DNA of 30,315 nucleotides from an uncultured Eubacteriales bacterium (GTDB lineage Bacteria; Bacillota; Clostridia; Oscillospirales; Oscillospiraceae): NCBI GenBank assembly GCA_900545585.1, contig UQZR01000027.1, positions 1 to 30,315 on the forward strand. The letters are read 5' to 3'. Shown piece by piece: positions 16,634-24,600 of the stretch (positions are counted from its first letter, which is position 1; the number at the start of each line of letters is the position of its first letter). Both the position numbers and the translations under genes were made by a program. A model generated the notes under the pieces. That model did no database searches. It saw nothing but the letters and a program-made list of their open reading frames with translations, and was not told the DNA's origin.

Positions 16634-17221
16634 CTACCGCTCCTGCACGGTCAGAGCGTCCAGCGCGGCGCGGGTGTCCACGTCCGCCAGCTGGCGGGCG
16701 GGCACGTCGTACAGCAGCAGGGCGTCCTCGTGACGGCGGATGACCGTGCTGCCGCCGTGATCCTCCCGCAGCGCCCGCAGCTCCGGAAAGAAGCGGGCGG
16801 GGAACAGGCAGGGGTTGCCGCGGACACCGTTGTGGCCCAGAGCCACGATGTGGGATGGGTGCCGGCGGTAGAGATCCACCAGCTCCGCTACGCTGGCCTG
16901 CCGCAGCAGGGGCTGGTCCGACACCAGAAACAGTGCGGCATCGCAGTCCTGAAGGGCGTCCAGGCCCAGAGAGATGGTATGACTGATGCCCCAGTCGGGG
17001 TGTTGGTTTTCAACGGGCGTAAAGGAAAAGCGCCTTGCAGCCTCCGCAGCCTCCGGATACTGGGTGACTACCACTACCTGCGCAAAGCAGGCGGGAGGGA
17101 CTGCCTCCAGTGCGCGGCGCAGGAGGGTCTTTCCGTCCACCTGAGCGGCCAGCTTATTGGCCCCAAAGCGGGACGCATTGCCGGCGGCCATGACGACGCA
17201 GCCGATGCGCGGTTTTTCCAT
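16634..17221 (-). CDS. mocA: Molybdenum cofactor cytidylyltransferase
   Basis: Converts Mo-molybdopterin plus CTP to molybdopterin cytosine dinucleotide, the cofactor form used by xanthine dehydrogenase-family enzymes. The 195-residue protein is a single nucleotidyltransferase domain: VVMAAGNASRFGANKL (9-24, the LAAGxSxRxGxxK nucleotide loop, Lys23), FLVSDQPLLR (the metal-binding Asp segment), VRGNPCLFPARFFPEL and a closing LADVDTRAALDAL. Order and length match the MocA/YgfJ family (TIGR03310) linked to selenium-dependent molybdenum hydroxylases. The start is ATG 17221 with GGAGGT seven bases upstream; an ORF extension to 17386 runs through the promoter. It is divergent from xdhA with a shared central palindrome, so it is likely co-regulated with its client enzymes. 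MobA (GTP-using) is a less likely alternative. Confidence 0.9.
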   Translation of the reverse strand: MEKPRIGCVVMAAGNASRFGANKLAAQVDGKTLLRRALEAVPPACFAQVVVVTQYPEAAEAARRFSFTPVENQHPDWGISHTISLGLDALQDCDAALFLVSDQPLLRQASVAELVDLYRRHPSHIVALGHNGVRGNPCLFPARFFPELRALREDHGGSTVIRRHEDALLLYDVPARQLADVDTRAALDALTVQER

Positions 17222-17253
17222 GGGATGCACCTCCGTGGTGTGGTCTTGACGGT

Positions 17254-17283
17254 AGTATACCCGCAAAACGGAAACGCTGTCAA
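17254..17283 (-). promoter_or_regulatory. Promoter of mocA
   Basis: On the minus strand a perfect TTGACA (17278-17283), an 18-base spacer and TATACT (17254-17259). The shared palindrome begins 9 bases upstream of the -35 box. Confidence 0.8.
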
Positions 17284-17292
17284 GAAATACGG

Positions 17293-17316
17293 CGTTATAT
17301 CGCAAGTAGGATAACG
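17293..17316. promoter_or_regulatory. Palindromic operator CGTTAT-N12-ATAACG, copy 2
   Basis: CGTTAT at 17293-17298 and ATAACG at 17311-17316 lie in the middle of the divergent mocA/xdhA promoter region, 9 bases from the mocA -35 and 10 bases from the xdhA -35. Such near-symmetric placement upstream of both -35 boxes suits an activator, or a repressor that bridges both. Matches copy 1 at 13656-13679. Confidence 0.7.
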
Positions 17317-17326
17317 AAAATGCCTT

Positions 17327-17356
17327 TTCAAATCCACGGGTTTGTGATAGGATAAT
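17327..17356 (+). promoter_or_regulatory. Promoter of xdhABC
   Basis: TTCAAA (17327-17332), an 18-base spacer and GATAAT (17351-17356). The -35 box is weak, consistent with dependence on an activator at the adjacent palindrome. Confidence 0.6.
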
Positions 17357-17436
17357 AGAGATATCAGTATGGCTGATGGCAGCCATTTGCGTAGCTGTTA
17401 CCGAGTCAAATCTCGTTTACAAGGAGGAGTACCGGA

Positions 17437-19731
17437 ATGGGTGAGGTAGGAAAGAGCCAGGTCCGCGTGGACGCTTTCGACAAGGCCACGGGACGGACCA
17501 AGTATTATGAGGATCTGATGCCCCGAAACGCGCTGTACGTGCGGATCAAGCACGCGGAGATCGCCCACGGCTTCGTGAAGTCCGTGGATACCAGCGCCGC
17601 CGAGGCCATCGATGGCGTGGTGAAGGTCATCACCTGCTTCGACGTGCCGGACATCACCTTCCCCACGGCGGGCCATCCATGGTCCATGGACCCGGGCCAT
17701 CAGGACGTGGCCGACCGCCATCTGCTGAACCGCCACGTGCGGTACTGGGGCGACGATGTGGCGGTGGTCATCGCGGAGGACGAGGTGTCCGCCATGCAGG
17801 GCGTGCGGGCGCTGAAGGTGGAGTACGACGTGCTGCCCTTCGTGCTGGACGCCCAGAAGGCCATGGAGGAGGGGGCGCCCCAGCTTCACGAGAGCTTCCC
17901 CCGCAACATCCTGAAGCACACGGACATGAAGAAGGGCGACTATCAGGCCGCCATCCGGGAGCCCGGGCTCATCAGGGTGGAGGGCTGGTACGACACGCCC
18001 ACCGTGCAGCACAGCCATATCGAGAACCACGGATGCTTCTCCTACGAGGAGAACGGCCGCATCGTGGTGGTGTCCTCCACCCAGATCCCCCACATCATTC
18101 GCCGCATCGTGGGGCAGGCGCTGGGCCGCCCCTGGGCGGACATCCACATCATCAAGCCCTATATCGGCGGCGGCTTCGGCAACAAGCAGGACGCCCTGTA
18201 CGAGCCGCTGTGCGCCTACTGCACCACCCAGGTGGGCGGGCGGCCGGTGCGCATCGACTGCTCCCGCGAGGAGACGTTCGTGTCCAACCGCGTGCGCCAC
18301 GCCATCCGGTTCCACATCGTGTCGTGGCTCCGGAAGGACGGCACGTTTGCCGCCCGCAAGGTGGAGTGCTTCTCCAATCAGGGCGCTTATGCCTCCCACG
18401 GCCACTCCATCGTGGCCAAGGCCATGGGCTCCTTCCCCCAGCACTACCCCTGCGACAACATGGAGTGCGATGCCTGGACCGTGTTCACCAACCGGCCGGC
18501 GGCCGGTGCTATGCGGGGCTACGGCATGCCTCAGGCCAGCTTTGCCGATGAGTCCAATGTGGACGACTGCGCCAGAGCGGTGGGCATGGACCCGCTGGCC
18601 TTCCGGATGCAGAACATCATGCCCCAGGGCTTCGAGGACGGATTCAGCCACAACGTCAACTACAACGACTCCTTCCGTGAGTGCATGGAGGCGGGCCGGA
18701 AATACATAGACTACGACAGGAAGATGGCGGAGTACGCCAAGGAGACCGGCCCCATCCGCCATGCGGTGGGCATGGCCACGTTCTGGTACAACACCGCCGT
18801 GTACCCCATCTCGCTGGAGACCTCCAGCAACCGGATGCAGCTGAATCTGGACGGCACCGTCACCATGCAGTGCGGCGAGACGGAGATCGGACAGGGCGCC
18901 GACACGGCCTACGCCCAGATGACCGCCGATGTGGTGGGCCTGAAGAGCTATAAGGACGTGCATGTGGTATCCTGTCAGGACACCGACATCACGCCCACGG
19001 GTCTGGGCGCCTACGCCAGCCGCCAGACCTATACGGCGGGCTTCTCCATCCGCCAGACCGGCCTGCTGCTGAAGGAGAAGATCCTGCAATATGCCACCGA
19101 TCTGACCCGTCAGGCGGTATACAACATGGATATCGTGGACGGCAACATCATCCGCAGCACCGACGGCAAGGCGCTGATGAGCCTGAAGGAGCTGGCCATG
19201 ACCGCCCAGTACAACGCCGCCAGGAGCGAGCACATTACCGCTGAGTCCACGTTTACCATCCGCAACAACGCCTACTCCTTCGGCTGCACCTTCGTGGACA
19301 TCGAGGTGGATATCCCCATGTGCAAGGTGACACTGCGGGACATCGTCAATGTCCACGACTGCGGCAAGCTCATCAATCCGGCGCTGGCCGAGGCACAGGT
19401 ACATGGCGGCATGTCCATGGCCATCGGCTACGGCATGGGCGAGCAGCTGCTGTTCGATGAGAAGAACGGCAAGCCCCTGAACAACAACCTGCTGGACTAC
19501 AAGCTCAGCACCATTATGGACCACCCCCATCTGGAGGCGCAGTTCATCGAAAATGCCGAGCCTACCTCGGCCTTCGGCACCAAGGCGCTGGGCGAGCCGC
19601 CGGCCTGCTCCGGCGCACCGGCCATCCGCAACGCCATTCTCAACGCCACCGGCGTGGCCATCGACCAGAACCCCATGAATGCCCACATCCTCTTCAAGCG
19701 CTTCAGCGAAGAGGGGCTCATTCAGGACTGA
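17437..19731 (+). CDS. xdhA: Xanthine dehydrogenase, molybdenum-binding subunit XdhA
   Basis: Catalytic subunit of a three-part xanthine dehydrogenase (hypoxanthine/xanthine hydroxylation). The 764-residue protein follows the E. coli XdhA pattern as I remember it, including VRVDAxxKxTGRxxYxxD at the N-terminus, VVSSTQIPHIIRRIVGQAL, PYIGGGFGNKQD (about 241-252), AYASHGHSI, AGAMRGYGMPQ, GETEIGQGADT, QDTDITP, NVHDCGKLINPALAEAQVHGG and the catalytic-glutamate segment ALGEPP (Glu720). Start ATG 17437 with AAGGAGG upstream. It heads an operon: 13 bases to xdhB, and xdhB overlaps xdhC. Cofactor would be molybdopterin cytosine dinucleotide from MocA, encoded divergently. Substrate is assigned from homology; other N-heterocycles are possible. 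Confidence 0.94.
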   Translation: MGEVGKSQVRVDAFDKATGRTKYYEDLMPRNALYVRIKHAEIAHGFVKSVDTSAAEAIDGVVKVITCFDVPDITFPTAGHPWSMDPGHQDVADRHLLNRHVRYWGDDVAVVIAEDEVSAMQGVRALKVEYDVLPFVLDAQKAMEEGAPQLHESFPRNILKHTDMKKGDYQAAIREPGLIRVEGWYDTPTVQHSHIENHGCFSYEENGRIVVVSSTQIPHIIRRIVGQALGRPWADIHIIKPYIGGGFGNKQDALYEPLCAYCTTQVGGRPVRIDCSREETFVSNRVRHAIRFHIVSWLRKDGTFAARKVECFSNQGAYASHGHSIVAKAMGSFPQHYPCDNMECDAWTVFTNRPAAGAMRGYGMPQASFADESNVDDCARAVGMDPLAFRMQNIMPQGFEDGFSHNVNYNDSFRECMEAGRKYIDYDRKMAEYAKETGPIRHAVGMATFWYNTAVYPISLETSSNRMQLNLDGTVTMQCGETEIGQGADTAYAQMTADVVGLKSYKDVHVVSCQDTDITPTGLGAYASRQTYTAGFSIRQTGLLLKEKILQYATDLTRQAVYNMDIVDGNIIRSTDGKALMSLKELAMTAQYNAARSEHITAESTFTIRNNAYSFGCTFVDIEVDIPMCKVTLRDIVNVHDCGKLINPALAEAQVHGGMSMAIGYGMGEQLLFDEKNGKPLNNNLLDYKLSTIMDHPHLEAQFIENAEPTSAFGTKALGEPPACSGAPAIRNAILNATGVAIDQNPMNAHILFKRFSEEGLIQD

Positions 19732-19744
19732 GGAGGGACAAGCT

Positions 19745-20632
19745 ATGTATGATATGTTGGCACTGTACGAGGCCAAGAACGTACAGGATGCGGTGCGCCT
19801 GCGGCTGGAGCACCCCGAGGCGCAGATCATCGCCGGCGGCACGGATGTGCTGGTGCAGATGCGGGAGGGCAAGCGGGCCGGTAAGGCGCTGATCTCCATC
19901 CAGAAGTGCGGCGAGATGCGGGGCATCTCCATCGATGACGAGGAGAACATCCGTATCGGCAGCCTTACCAGCTTTACCCACATCACCAACGACCCCATCA
20001 TCCAGAAGTACATCAACGTACTGGGCGAGGCAGTGGACATGGTGGGCGGCCCCCAGATCCGCAACGCCGGCACCATTGGCGGCAACACCTGCAACGGCGT
20101 GACCTCCGCCGACTCCGCCTCCACGCTTCACGCGTGGGAGGCCATCGTGGAGATCACCGGCAAAAACGGCGTGCGCCGCGTACCCATCAAGGAGTTCTAC
20201 ATCAAGGCGGGCACCGTGGATCTGCGGGTGGAGGACGGCGAGATCCAGACCGCCATCCTCATCCCCAAGACGTCCTACGACCGGACGTGGGGACACTACA
20301 TCAAATACGCCATGCGCAACGCCATGGATATCGCCACGCTGGGTACCTCCGTCAATGCGCGGCTCAGCCCCGACGGAAAGAGGTTTGAGCGGGTGCGCAT
20401 CGCCTTCGGAGTGGCGGGTCCCGTGCCCATGCGGGCGGTGAACGCGGAGGCGTTCATCAACGGCAAGGCCGTAACGCTGGAGAATATCGAGGCCTTCGGC
20501 CGCAAGGTGCTGGAGGACATCCATCCCCGCGACTCCTGGCGCGCCAGCAAGGCGTTCCGCAGCCACATCGCCGTGGAGAGCGCCAAGCGGTGCCTCATCG
20601 AATCTGTAAAGCTGGCGGGAGGTGTGCTGTAA
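19745..20632 (+). CDS. xdhB: Xanthine dehydrogenase, FAD-binding subunit XdhB
   Basis: Carries electrons from the iron-sulfur subunit to the acceptor via FAD. The 295-residue protein has the CO-dehydrogenase flavoprotein-type FAD domain: IIAGGTDVLVQMREGKR (the first FAD loop), ISIDDEENIRIGSLTSFTHI, and the second FAD motif GGPQIRNAGTIGGNTCNG with TSADSAS following, then the C-terminal domain with RVRIAFGVAGPVPMRA. Length is as in E. coli XdhB (about 292). Start ATG 19745, with a GAGGAGGG site that overlaps the xdhA stop; translational coupling is likely. Its TAA overlaps the xdhC ATG by one base. Confidence 0.94.
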   Translation: MYDMLALYEAKNVQDAVRLRLEHPEAQIIAGGTDVLVQMREGKRAGKALISIQKCGEMRGISIDDEENIRIGSLTSFTHITNDPIIQKYINVLGEAVDMVGGPQIRNAGTIGGNTCNGVTSADSASTLHAWEAIVEITGKNGVRRVPIKEFYIKAGTVDLRVEDGEIQTAILIPKTSYDRTWGHYIKYAMRNAMDIATLGTSVNARLSPDGKRFERVRIAFGVAGPVPMRAVNAEAFINGKAVTLENIEAFGRKVLEDIHPRDSWRASKAFRSHIAVESAKRCLIESVKLAGGVL

Positions 20633-21144
20633 TGGCGAAAAAGCAGTATCAGCTGGTGACCTGCACCATCAACGGCAGGGAAGTGGAGCAGATGGTGGAC
20701 GTGCGTGCATCGCTGACCGATATGCTCCGCAACGATTTCCACCTGACCAGCGTGAAGAAGGGCTGCGAGGTGGGCGAGTGCGGCGCGTGCAACGTGCTCA
20801 TCGACGGCGAATGCTTCAACTCCTGTCTCTATCTGGCGGTGTGGGCCGAGGGCAAGCACATCACCACGCTGGAGGGCCTGATGGGCCCCAACGGCGAGCT
20901 GTCCGACATCCAGCAGGCTTTCATGGAGGAGACTGCCATCCAGTGCGGCTTCTGCATCCCGGGCTTTCTGATGACGGCGGTGGAGATCCTGGATCGCGGC
21001 GTGCTGTACAGCGATGACGAGCTGCGCAAGCTGCTGAGCGGCCATCTGTGCCGCTGCACCGGCTATGAGAACATTTTCAAGGCGGTGAAAAAGACCATGC
21101 TGCGCCGGTTGGGCAAGCTGGATGATCCGTTTCTGAATACGTAA
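20632..21144 (+). CDS. xdhC: Xanthine dehydrogenase, 2Fe-2S subunit XdhC
   Basis: Small electron-transfer subunit with two 2Fe-2S clusters. The 170-residue product has the ferredoxin-type motif GCEVGECGACNVLIDGE with a fourth cysteine shortly after (FNSC), and the second cluster motif CGFC with CRCTGY near the C-terminus. It lines up with the N-terminal domain of the fused dehydrogenase at 13790-16384, showing the two alternative architectures in one locus. Start ATG 20632 overlaps the xdhB stop (TAATG); the Shine-Dalgarno GGGAGG lies inside xdhB. Last gene of the operon, followed by a strong terminator. The name follows E. coli xdhABC; elsewhere XdhC can mean a maturation factor, which this is not. 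Confidence 0.94.
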   Translation: MAKKQYQLVTCTINGREVEQMVDVRASLTDMLRNDFHLTSVKKGCEVGECGACNVLIDGECFNSCLYLAVWAEGKHITTLEGLMGPNGELSDIQQAFMEETAIQCGFCIPGFLMTAVEILDRGVLYSDDELRKLLSGHLCRCTGYENIFKAVKKTMLRRLGKLDDPFLNT

Positions 21145-21147
21145 GGA

Positions 21148-21184
21148 AAAAGCGCCCCGCGGCTATGCCGCGGGGCGCTTTTGT
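21148..21184 (+). terminator. Rho-independent terminator of xdhABC
   Basis: A perfect 16-bp GC-rich stem (21148-21163 with 21167-21182), three-base loop, ending in TTTT. It is only a few bases after the xdhC stop. Confidence 0.92.
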
Positions 21185-21249
21185 CCGGACGGAGCGGCGG
21201 AAATGCCGGAGGAGAGCGGCGATGAAGGGAGAATATACCAGAGTGGGGG

Positions 21250-21278
21250 TTGTCATTTCGGGAATCATGTGATATACT
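21250..21278 (+). promoter_or_regulatory. Promoter of the cobalamin-riboswitch transcript
   Basis: TTGTCA (21250-21255), a 17-base spacer and TATACT (21273-21278). The expected start near 21285 is just before the aptamer. Confidence 0.75.
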
Positions 21279-21284
21279 GACACC

Positions 21285-21422
21285 TGACAAGTACATAACA
21301 GGACAGCGTGCCGGTCTTTCACGGACTGGCGGCGGAATGGGGTGAGATGCCCCGCGAGAAGGTCACTGTGATGCCCGCGCCGATAAGGCGGCGGGATAAG
21401 TCAGATACGAGATACGCTGCTC
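21285..21422 (+). promoter_or_regulatory. Cobalamin (B12) riboswitch
   Basis: Seen in order: P1 5' strand CAGCGT (21304-21309), a hairpin GCCGGTC/GACTGGC, the core GGAATGGGGTGAGATGCCCC, the highly conserved CACTGTGA (21364-21371), a CCCGC/GCGGG hairpin, the B12-box-like AAGTCAGATAC (21398-21408), and the P1 3' strand ACGCTG (21414-21419). This order and these boxes match the cobalamin riboswitch family (RF00174). The segment before CACTGTGA is shorter than the textbook form, so it may be a variant. High cobalamin would favour termination downstream. Confidence 0.82.
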
Positions 21423-21466
21423 CTGGGCTTTGCCATTTCCCGAAGCCGAAGCAAGAAGTGTTTTTT

Positions 21467-21501
21467 ACGCGCACGACCTGCTTGGGCCGTGCGCTTCTTT
21501 T
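21467..21501 (+). terminator. First terminator-like hairpin after the cobalamin riboswitch
   Basis: Stem GCGCACG (21469-21475) with CGTGCGC (21488-21494), extended inward by CC/GG pairs, followed by TTCTTTT. The sequence resembles that of the second hairpin immediately downstream. Confidence 0.65.
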
Positions 21502-21503
21502 GT

Positions 21504-21545
21504 AACGCGCACGGCTGGCTTTGGCTGTGCGCGTTTTATTTTTGG
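21504..21545 (+). terminator. Second, stronger terminator after the cobalamin riboswitch
   Basis: AACGCGCAC with GTGCGCGTT plus inner pairs (about 12 bp), then TTTTATTTTT. It probably forms the expression platform that stops transcription before the surface protein gene. Between 21546 and the start codon at 21671 I see only the ribosome binding site (AAAGGA). Confidence 0.8.
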
Positions 21546-21670
21546 GCGAAGCGGGATGGCGTGCGGAACGGTGCGGGGGCTGATGCGGCGGCGTTTTGTG
21601 CGAGTGTGCATGTGTGCGTTCAGGTCTGCGGACCTTTAATATATGAATACATCAGAGAAAGGAAGATCAC

Positions 21671-24600
21671 ATGATGAAGAAACGATTGCTCGCCCTGCTG
21701 ATGGCAGCGGTGATGACGATCAGTTTGCTCCCCACCACCGCGTGGGCCCACGATGCGGCGCATGCCGAGGGCATCCGGGACACCGAGGGCGTCGAAGACG
21801 TCCAGGGCAGCGAAGGCGACCGGGACTTAGAGGAGGTTTCGGACTCCGAAAATGTTCCCGGTGAGGACGCGGTGGACGCTGCCGCACTGGCGGCTGTCGA
21901 GGACGATGGGCCTGCGGCACTGGCGGCGGCCACCACGCTGGACAGCTATTTCGAGGGCCTGCCGGTCATCGCGGAGACGGAGCCGGGCAGTCCCAGCAGC
22001 ACCAAGAAGTGGAAGGTCACGACGCTGGGCGGCGACACGGTTCTCATGTCCGGCAACAAGGGCAAGAGCTCCAGCACCAGCACGCTGCAGCTGACCTTCA
22101 CCGGCGACACCCATCTGACCTTTGAGTACAAGGTCTCCTCCGAGAAAAACTGCGACAAGTGTACCATCACGCTGGGCAGCGACAAGCTGGTCAACGGCGA
22201 GAGCGGCGACCAGAACTGGAAGCCTCTGGAGCTGGACGCCAAGAGCGGTCAGGTGCTGACGGTAGTCTACAAGAAGGACAGCGGCGTCGACAGGTTTGAC
22301 GACTGCGTGTACCTGCGGAATTTCTCCGCCGGTGAGGCGCTGGTGGTGACGTTCCACGCCAACAACGGCACGGAGGATACCGCCCAGCAGAAGGTCTACG
22401 GCGGCAAGGCCGCGCTGAAGGCCAATACCTTTACCTGCGAGAATAAGATCTTTGCGGGCTGGGCCGCCGCGGCGGACGGCGAGGTGCTGTATCAGGACGG
22501 CGAGCGCATCACCACCGAGACGAGCCTGGACCTGTACGCCGTGTGGGCGGACGCCTATACCGTTACCTTTGACAACGACGGCGCTACGGCCACGGTGATG
22601 ACGCCCCGGAACGGCGCCATCGGCAGCCGCATCCCCGCCGATCCCAGCAGGAAGGGCTACACCTTCGACGGCTGGTTCAACGGCGAGACGAAGCTGACGG
22701 CGGAAACGGTCATCTCCGGCGATAGTACCTACACCGCCAAGTGGACGGCCATCACCTACACCATCGCATTCAGCGGCGGTTCGGGGAGCACCGGCTCCGT
22801 CGAGAGCATCCCCGCCGCCTACGACCGGGAGGTGACGCTGCCCCGGAACGCCTTTACCCGCCCGGGGTACAGCTTCAACGGCTGGAGCCAATCCTCCTCC
22901 GCGTCCAAGGGCAGCTACGCCGAGGGCGATGCGGTGAAGAACCTGACCAGCACCCAAGGCACCACCGTCACACTCTACGCCGCGTGGCAGCCCCTGCCGG
23001 TGACTGTGAGACTGCACCTGAACTATGCGGGTGCGGAGGACATCACCCGTACCGGCGCTGTGGGCAGCAACTACAACTATATCCTCACCGATGCCGGTAC
23101 GACCAGATTCAATTCCATCACGGATCCCAAGCGTGACGGCTATATCTTTGACGGCTGGTACGACGCGGCGGAGGGCGGCAGCGCGATCAGTACGACCTAT
23201 AAGTTCACGGCTGCCGATGCTGAGGACGGCTTCGACATGTACGCCCACTGGGTCAAGGGCATCATCGTCCACTTCGACGGCAACGGCTACAAGGGCACGC
23301 TGGCGGACAAGACCGTGACGCCGGACAAGGTATACAGCAGCCTGACCTATCTGCTCAGAGAGAGATCCTACCCCGCCAACAAGACGCTGGAGGGCTGGTA
23401 CATCAAGAACGCGGACGGCTCCTTCGGCGAGGCTGTCGCCAAGGCCACCGTGTTCTCCGGCGACGAGGTGACGCTCATCGCCAAGTGGCGCGACTATCAG
23501 TACATCATCAAGTACCACGTCAAGTCCGGCGATAAGAGCGGCGTTACCGGCACCATGGCCGATCAGCCCGCCCCATTCGGACAGGACGTAAAGCTGGCGA
23601 AGTGCGCGTATGTCCGCGAGGGCTACGACTTCGCGGGCTGGGCCACCAGCAGCTACGGCTCCACCATTGCCCATCCGGACGAGGCGGTCATCAACCGCGC
23701 ATGGGAGGAGGACGACTGGGGCGACGGCAGCGAGGACAACGAGTCCTACACGCTGTACGCCGTGTGGACCGAGCGCAAGTCCCCCGAGCAGACAGCGGCC
23801 GATGAAAAGCTGAACGCCGCAGACACTGCCGTCACCGGCAACTACAAGGCCGTCTACGGCACGGATACCAACGCTCTGACCATGATCGGGGCCAAGCTGA
23901 ACGCCGCAGGCATCAAGGATGTTACTGTGACCATGAAGGCGGCAGCCTCCGGCAGCTACGCGGGCATTGACGCCGACGGCACCATCCGGTACAAGTGGAA
24001 CACCAATGGCAGTACCCCCGCCGCCGCCGCCTTCCTGCGGCCCACCGTGGTCCTGAGCTATCAGGGCGCCGACGGCAAGACGTATACCAAGGAGACCGAC
24101 GGCTGCTACTTCATCATCGGCCTGGACGAGGCCAAGGCCCGTGCCGCCCTGCAGACGGTGGCGGACCGCATCACCCTGCCCGCCGAGATCAGCAGCGCCG
24201 ATGCGCTCACCAGCCTGCCCCGCTATCCCCTGAAGGCCGGCGTGGACGCGGGCAGCGTGGACTACAACGACAACGCCAGCGTGGAGCTGTGGACCACGGC
24301 GGCGTGGACCTCCAGCAACACCGGCGTGATCGCCATCACACAGGTGTCGTATCCCTATTACGCGCCCTACACGGCTGCGGTGACGCTGCCCCAGAAGGAC
24401 ACCGCCGTGACATTGACGCTGACCCTGACCTACAACGGCCGCGAGGACCTGAAGGTCAGCAAGGTCTACACCGTCAACGTCAAGGGCAGCGCTGCTGTCC
24501 GTGAGCTGGACTATCAGGAGCTGCTGGAGACCGCGCTTACCGAGTACGGGCTCAAAGATCCGCGGGACAGCTCTGCCATCGACAATGCCAATGTGGTCAG

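Noticed and set aside
17398..20124. Minus-strand ORF (908 codons) opposite xdhA and xdhB
   Set aside because: It spans two overlapping-in-context real genes on the other strand and has no recognisable domain.
21285..21422. Molybdenum cofactor riboswitch, given the neighbouring molybdoenzymes
   Set aside because: The CACTGTGA and AAGTCAGATAC boxes fit the cobalamin family, it lies after the xdhABC terminator, and the downstream gene is not a molybdoenzyme.
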